Positions 59,795-64,000 of a stretch of DNA of 64,000 nucleotides are shown one piece after another (the stretch's first letter is position 1; each line of letters opens with the position of its first letter). Position numbers and translations under genes: made by a program. The notes beneath the pieces are model-generated. The model had not been told where the DNA came from, searched no databases, and was given only the letters and a program-made list of their open reading frames with translations. The stretch is from positions 4,092,001 to 4,156,000 of the forward strand of contig NC_008699.1 in assembly GCF_000015265.1 (NCBI RefSeq). Direction: 5' to 3'. This DNA comes from Nocardioides sp. JS614. Lineage in GTDB: Bacteria > Actinomycetota > Actinomycetes > Propionibacteriales > Nocardioidaceae.

Positions 59795-60615
59795 GGCCGC
59801 GCTCCCAGCTTCTCCTCGAGGCTCGCGCGCTGACGTTCGGAGTCGTAGCCGCTCTCGGGAGCCCACCCCACCACGTCGACGACCACGGCGGTCGCGTTGT
59901 CCTCACCTCCGGCCTCGAGGGCGGCCGCGACCAGCCGGTCGGCCGCGTCGCGCGGGTCCGGGCAGGCGCCGAGGATCTCGGCGACGTCGGCGTCACCGAC
60001 CGGGCCGCTCACCCCGTCCGAGCAGAGCAGCAGCCGTTCGGCGTCCGCGAGCGACACCACGAAGAAGTCGGCGGGGCCTCCCGTGGAGTCGCCGAGGGCC
60101 CGGGTGATCACGTTGCGCTCGGGGTGGGTCGCGACCTCGTCGGCCCCGATCCGGCCGGCGTCGACGAGCGCCTGCACCAGGCTGTGGTCGACGCTGACCT
60201 GGGTCAGCCGCCGGTCGGCGTACCGGTAGATCCGGGAGTCGCCCAGGTTCACCAGCAGCCAGGCCGGCCCGTCGTCGTCCTCGATCAGCAGGGCCGCGAC
60301 GACCGTGGTCCCCGCGGAGCGCCCGCGGGCCACGCCCTCGGCGCGCTGGACGCCGGCGTACTCGGTGATCCGCTCCTGGCAGGCCGCCAGGGTCGCGGTG
60401 ACCGCGTCGACGCCCCGCCGCGGGTCGTAGCCGTCGGTCGCGAGCCGGCCGAACTCCTCGACCACGATGCGGCTGGCCACGTCGCCGCCCTCGTGGCCGC
60501 CCATGCCGTCGGCGACGACGAACACCGGGGGCGCGGCCAGGTAGGAGTCCTCGTTGACCTCGCGGACCAGGCCGACGTCGGTGGCCGCGCCATGGTGCAG
60601 CTCGACCTGCTTCAT
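59791..60615 (-). CDS. PP2C-family Ser/Thr protein phosphatase
   Basis: The 274-residue soluble phosphatase begins MKQVELHHGAATDVGLVREV. The metal-binding motifs are REVNEDSYL, FVVADGMGGHEGG and CSDGVSG. It probably dephosphorylates FHA-bound or kinase targets. ATG 60615 is chosen; an upstream start at 60633 adds six residues. It is the first gene of the three-gene FHA operon. No Ser/Thr kinase gene is in the window. Confidence 0.94.
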   Translation of the reverse strand: MKQVELHHGAATDVGLVREVNEDSYLAAPPVFVVADGMGGHEGGDVASRIVVEEFGRLATDGYDPRRGVDAVTATLAACQERITEYAGVQRAEGVARGRSAGTTVVAALLIEDDDGPAWLLVNLGDSRIYRYADRRLTQVSVDHSLVQALVDAGRIGADEVATHPERNVITRALGDSTGGPADFFVVSLADAERLLLCSDGVSGPVGDADVAEILGACPDPRDAADRLVAAALEAGGEDNATAVVVDVVGWAPESGYDSERQRASLEEKLGARP

Positions 60616-60735
60616 CACCACCCGGCCCCTCACGACTCGGCCACCTGTTCGCCCGCCGGCGCAGCCGGCAGGGCTCAGTGTCCTAGATGCCCCGGGTGTC
60701 GCCGGTCAAACCATCGACACCGCGGCACCGGGGAG

Positions 60736-61893
60736 TCAGCCCAGCGCGCGCTCCAGGTCGGCCCACAGGTCTTCGACGTCCTCGAGACCCACGGACAGCC
60801 GGAGCAGGGCCTCACCGGGACGGGCGGCGGCCTCGACGGGGCGGTGGGTCAGGCCTGCGGGGTGCTGGATCAGCGTGTCGACGCCGCCGAGCGAGACCGC
60901 GTGGGTGATCAGCCGGCACCGCTGGGCGGTGCCCGCGGCGGCGGCGTACCCTCCGGCGAGCTGGAAGGCCAGCAGGCTGCCGGGGCCGCTCATCTGGGTG
61001 CCGACCAGGCCGGTGGGGTCGCACTCCTTCAGGCCCGGGTACATCACCCGCGCCACCGAGGGGTGCTCCGCGAGCCGGCCGGCGAGCACGGCCGCCGACT
61101 CCTGCTGCGCCCGGACCCGCAACGGCAGGGTCTGCAGGCCGCGGTGCAGGTCGTACGCCGCGCGCGGGTGCAGGAGCCCGCCGGTCAGCGCGCGGACCTG
61201 GCGCAGCCGGACCTGCCACTCCTCGCCCGCGGCGACGACGCCGCCCATCACGTCACCGTGACCGCCCATGAACTTCGTCGCGGAGTGCAGCACCAGGGCC
61301 GCGCCGTGGGCGGCGGGTCGCTGCAGCACCGGGGTGGCGAAGGTGTTGTCGACCAGGACCGGCACGTCGCCCGCCTGGGCGACCACCGCCGTGAGGTCGA
61401 CCAGGTCCACGGTCGGGTTGGCCGGGGTCTCGACGACCACCAGCCCGGTGTCGGTGCCGATCGCCTCGGCGATCCGGTCCGGCGCGGCCCAGGTGACCCG
61501 GGTCCCGAGCAGGCCGGTCGCGAGCACGTGGTCGGTGCCGCCGTACAACGGACGCACGCCGACGACATGCGGGCGGCCCGCGGCGACGGTCGCGACCAGC
61601 ACGGCGCTGAGCGCGGCCATGCCGGAGGCGAACGCGACCGCACCGGGCAGGCTCTCGAGGCCGGCGACCGAGCGCTCGAACCGGTCGACGTTGGGGTTCC
61701 AGAGCCGCTGGTAGACGAGCGAGTCGGACGCCTCGGGGCGGCCGCCGGTGGCCAGTCGCTCATAGGCCGCGCCGCCGTCGTCGACGCTCGGCAGCGGGTA
61801 GGTCGTGGAGAGATCGAGTGGAGGCACGTGTGCGCCGCGCGCGGCGAGGTCCTCCCGGCCGAGGTGAACGGCGTCGGTGTCCATGCGGCTCAT
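60736..61893 (-). CDS. Cystathionine gamma-synthase / lyase-type PLP enzyme
   Basis: The 385-residue fold-type I enzyme belongs to the trans-sulfuration family (MetB, MetC, MegL). The PLP lysine lies in [17 protein letters not shown], with [24 protein letters not shown] and a C-terminal [19 protein letters not shown]. The exact reaction (synthase, gamma-lyase or methionine lyase) is not settled by sequence alone. ATG 61893 has a GGAGGGC ribosome site. It is divergent from an Lrp regulator, which is its probable controller. Confidence 0.9.
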   Translation of the reverse strand: MSRMDTDAVHLGREDLAARGAHVPPLDLSTTYPLPSVDDGGAAYERLATGGRPEASDSLVYQRLWNPNVDRFERSVAGLESLPGAVAFASGMAALSAVLVATVAAGRPHVVGVRPLYGGTDHVLATGLLGTRVTWAAPDRIAEAIGTDTGLVVVETPANPTVDLVDLTAVVAQAGDVPVLVDNTFATPVLQRPAAHGAALVLHSATKFMGGHGDVMGGVVAAGEEWQVRLRQVRALTGGLLHPRAAYDLHRGLQTLPLRVRAQQESAAVLAGRLAEHPSVARVMYPGLKECDPTGLVGTQMSGPGSLLAFQLAGGYAAAAGTAQRCRLITHAVSLGGVDTLIQHPAGLTHRPVEAAARPGEALLRLSVGLEDVEDLWADLERALG

Positions 61894-61905
61894 GCCCTCC
61901 AGCGT

Positions 61906-61944
61906 GGATCTGCGTGATCTCGGGGGCAACAGTCGCGCAGATCC
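61906..61944. promoter_or_regulatory. Possible Lrp operator
   Basis: GGATCTGCG (61906-61914) and CGCAGATCC (61936-61944) form a perfect nine-base inverted repeat with a 21-base spacer between the two divergent genes. Lrp/AsnC octamers commonly bind such spaced palindromes. Confidence 0.55.
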
Positions 61945-62002
61945 TTCGTGAAGCAGCCGTCCTGCCGAGGGATCTTCGGAAACCGGCGGTAGGCTGGGTG
62001 GC

Positions 62003-62509
62003 GTGCCGAAGAACCCGCCGCGGCTGCCGCCCGGCCCGCCGCCCCGCGAGCGCCCGGTCCTCGACGAGGTCGACCGGGCCCTGGTCGCTGCGCTGCTGCG
62101 CGACGGCCGGACCCCCAACGTGGAGCTGGCCCGCGCGACCGGCATCGCGGAGTCGACGTGCCTGGCCCGGGTCCGCGGCCTGCGCGAGCGCGGCATCGTC
62201 ACCGGGGTCACCGCCGACGTCGACCTGGCCCGCCTGGGACTGCCGGTGCAGGCCATGGTCACGGTGCGCTTCTCCGGCCACCTGCGCGCCGACGTGGACG
62301 CCTTCGCCGAGGAGGTGACCGGCCTGCCCGGCGTGCTGGCGGCGTACAACATCTCCGGCGCCAACGACTTCCTGGTGCACGTCGCGACCGGCACGCCGGA
62401 GGCCCTGCGGGACTTCGTGCTCGACAACCTGACCGGCCGGCCCGGTGTCGTGCACGCCGAGACCAGCCTGGTCTTCCACGCGACCCGGGGCCGCACCGTC
62501 CTCGCCTGA
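62003..62509 (+). CDS. Lrp/AsnC-family regulator
   Basis: The 168-residue protein has an N-terminal helix-turn-helix (DEVDRALVAALLRDGRTPNV, ELARATGIAESTCLARVRGL) and a C-terminal RAM effector domain (VQAMVTVRFSGHLRADVDAF). It probably senses an amino acid such as methionine or cysteine, given the divergent PLP enzyme. ATG 62003 has a GGTGGCGTG context; the Pro-rich first 15 residues are variable. Confidence 0.93.
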   Translation: MPKNPPRLPPGPPPRERPVLDEVDRALVAALLRDGRTPNVELARATGIAESTCLARVRGLRERGIVTGVTADVDLARLGLPVQAMVTVRFSGHLRADVDAFAEEVTGLPGVLAAYNISGANDFLVHVATGTPEALRDFVLDNLTGRPGVVHAETSLVFHATRGRTVLA

Positions 62510-62513
62510 GCGA

Positions 62514-62563
62514 GGGTCGTGTGCCTGAGCACGCGCCATGGCGCGTGCTCAGGCACACGACCC
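62514..62563. terminator. 50-base perfect palindrome after the Lrp gene
   Basis: Arms of 25 bases meet with no spacer at CCATGG (62536-62541); the core includes CCTGAGCACGCGCCATGG. The element starts five bases past the Lrp stop. There is no T tract. It probably terminates the Lrp transcript, but the absence of a loop is unusual. Confidence 0.7.
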
Positions 62564-62605
62564 GACCCCGTCCCGCGCCCGGCCCGGCCCGGTAGCGTTG
62601 CAGGG

Positions 62606-64000
62606 ATGTCCACGACCGGGTTCCGCACCCTCGCCGACCAGCTGCGCAGCTGGCCGGACGAGCGGCTGTCGCGCCTGCTCGTCGCCCGGCCCGACCTCGC
62701 CACGCCGGCGCCGCACGACTCGGGCCAGCTGGCCTCGCGTGCCGCGACCCGGTCCTCGCTGCTGCGGGCGCTCGACCAGCTGACCCGTGCCGAGCTCGCC
62801 GTGCTCGACGCGCTCGTCGTCGTCGGCCAGACCACGCGCAGCGAGCTGGCCGAGGTGGTGCGCGCGAGCACCGCCTCCGTCGCCGCGGCGGTCGACCGGC
62901 TGCTCGACCTCGCCCTGGGCTGGGAGGCCCCCGCGGGCCTGCGGGCGCTCAGCGCCGTGGCGGACACGCTCGCCCAGAGCGGGGGCGCGGCGGGCGCCAG
63001 CGGGCTGCGCCCGGTCTCCGAGGACCCGCCACCACCCGAGGAGGTACGCCGGCGCCTGGACGAGCTGTCCCCCGCCGCGCGGGCGCTGCTCGAGCACGTG
63101 CTGGACTCCGGCGGGGAGGCGACCACTGGGTCGGCCCGGCACACGGTGCTGCCCGAGGAGGCCGCGAGCCCCGCGGAGGAGCTGCTCGCCCGGCGGCTCC
63201 TCGTGCCGCGCTCCGGGGGCGTGGTCGTGCTGCCCGGTGAGGTCGGCATCGCATTGCGCGGTGGGCGGACGACCACCGAGCCGATCGACGAGGAGCCCGC
63301 GCTGGCCACCTCCGAGCGTGGTCCCGCGATGGTGGAGCGCGCCGGGTCGGGCGCCGCCTTCGACGCGGTGCGCCGGGTCGAGCTGCTGCTCGACCACTGG
63401 GGCCTCCAGCCACCGACCGCGCTGCGCAGCGGCGGGCTCGGCGTCCGGGACCTGCGCGCGACGGCCGCCCACCTCCACGTCGACGAGCCGACCGCTGCGC
63501 TGCTGGTCGAGGTCGCCGCGGCAGCCGGCCTGCTCGCGACCGCCGCGGACCCGGACGGCAACCCTGCTTGGATCCCCACCGACGCCTTCGACCAGTGGGC
63601 CGCGCAGCCTGTGGTCGCCCGGTGGGGGGCCCTGGTCCGGGCCTGGCTGGACAGCCCGCGGCTGCCCGGCCTGGTCGGCACGCGGGACCCGGCCGGCAAG
63701 GCCTGGAACGCGCTGGCCCCCGAGCTGGCCGGCGTGCACCAGGTCGAGACCCGGCGGATGACCCTCGACGCGCTGCTCGAGCTGCCCGTGGGCGAGGTAC
63801 TCGCGACCGGCACCGGGCTGCCGTCGCTGGTGGCCCGGATCGCCTGGCGCCGGCCGCGCCGGCCGCGGACCCGCGCCGACCAGGTGGGCTGGGCGGTCGC
63901 CGAGGCGACCGCCCTCGGGGTCGTGGCGCTCGGCGGGCTGCCGGCGTACTCCCGCCTCCTGCTCGGCGGCGACGAGCCCGCCGGGCTGGCCGCGCTCGCG
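62606..64000 (+). CDS. Helicase-associated (XPB N-terminal-like) protein, 5' part
   Basis: The frame is open from ATG 62606 to the window end (465 residues) and continues beyond. The N-terminus MSTTGFRTLADQLRSWPDER and the winged-helix-like ALDQLTRAELAVLDALVVVG resemble the actinobacterial helicase-associated protein encoded next to the XPB repair helicase (Rv0862c-Rv0861c in Mycobacterium tuberculosis). A GCAGGG ribosome site precedes it. The helicase is expected just outside the window. The identification is moderate and no ATPase motif is within the visible part. Confidence 0.75.
   Translation, partial: MSTTGFRTLADQLRSWPDERLSRLLVARPDLATPAPHDSGQLASRAATRSSLLRALDQLTRAELAVLDALVVVGQTTRSELAEVVRASTASVAAAVDRLLDLALGWEAPAGLRALSAVADTLAQSGGAAGASGLRPVSEDPPPPEEVRRRLDELSPAARALLEHVLDSGGEATTGSARHTVLPEEAASPAEELLARRLLVPRSGGVVVLPGEVGIALRGGRTTTEPIDEEPALATSERGPAMVERAGSGAAFDAVRRVELLLDHWGLQPPTALRSGGLGVRDLRATAAHLHVDEPTAALLVEVAAAAGLLATAADPDGNPAWIPTDAFDQWAAQPVVARWGALVRAWLDSPRLPGLVGTRDPAGKAWNALAPELAGVHQVETRRMTLDALLELPVGEVLATGTGLPSLVARIAWRRPRRPRTRADQVGWAVAEATALGVVALGGLPAYSRLLLGGDEPAGLAALA

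Noticed and set aside
60736..63813. A very long minus-strand reading frame covering the Lrp and helicase-associated genes
   Set aside because: Beyond the PLP enzyme (start 61893) it is Ser/Arg/Ala-rich noise antisense to genes with clear domains.

Overview
The window is about 70% G+C chromosomal DNA from a high-GC actinobacterium. The family is most likely Nocardioidaceae (a Nocardioides-like organism); this rests on gene order, protein style and repeat types and has not been checked against a database. Supporting signs are Zn-type S14 and L36, an infA/rpmJ/rpsM/rpsK/rpsD/rpoA/rplQ alpha operon, a MoxR-DUF58-SpoIIM-RDD block like the Mycobacterium tuberculosis Rv3691-Rv3695 locus, DUF2530/DUF3027 genes and frequent GTG starts.

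Layout. Positions 41-19587 (minus strand) hold almost the complete S10, spc and alpha ribosomal clusters, read right to left: rpsJ-rplC-rplD-rplW-rplB-rpsS-rplV-rpsC-rplP-rpmC-rpsQ, rplN-rplX-rplE-rpsN-rpsH-rplF-rplR-rpsE-rpmD-rplO, secY-adk-map, then a TerC-LLM oxidoreductase insert, then infA-rpmJ-rpsM-rpsK-rpsD-rpoA-rplQ. Positions 20019-27118 hold the MoxR/DUF58/DUF4129/DUF4350 membrane module with SpoIIM-like and RDD proteins. Positions 27119-33484 are a beta-glucoside (probably cellobiose) uptake and hydrolysis regulon: lipoprotein, two permeases, GH1 glucosidase and a LacI regulator with CebR-like operators. Positions 33444-36187 carry trmB, a GyrI-like protein and a class III aminotransferase. 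Positions 36404-40908 (minus) are the str operon (rpsL-rpsG-fusA-tuf).

Positions 40924-48890 carry a MarR/MFS efflux pair, an NCS2 purine permease, DUF2530, DUF3027, a second MFS protein, a cold-shock protein and a HAD-LarE fusion. Positions 48971-57541 carry a frameshifted subtilisin-like protease, DUF2007, a secreted PLD-like protein, an acyl-CoA synthetase, an SRPBCC protein and a secreted M6 (immune inhibitor A) metalloprotease. Positions 57699-60615 form an RDD-FHA / FHA / PP2C phosphorylation-reading operon. The end holds a cystathionine gamma-synthase-type enzyme, a divergent Lrp regulator and the 5' part of a helicase-associated protein.

The most interesting signals are: a yybP-ykoY (Mn2+) riboswitch ahead of terC; a near-identical 23-base box about 92-100 bases upstream of both rpsJ and rpsL; small GNA-loop palindromes scattered inside the ribosomal operons; charged extensions on L4, L17 and S3; the HAD-LarE fusion; operator-like palindromes in the sugar regulon; and the membrane RDD-FHA reader operon. 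No tRNA, rRNA, CRISPR, transposase or phage gene was seen.
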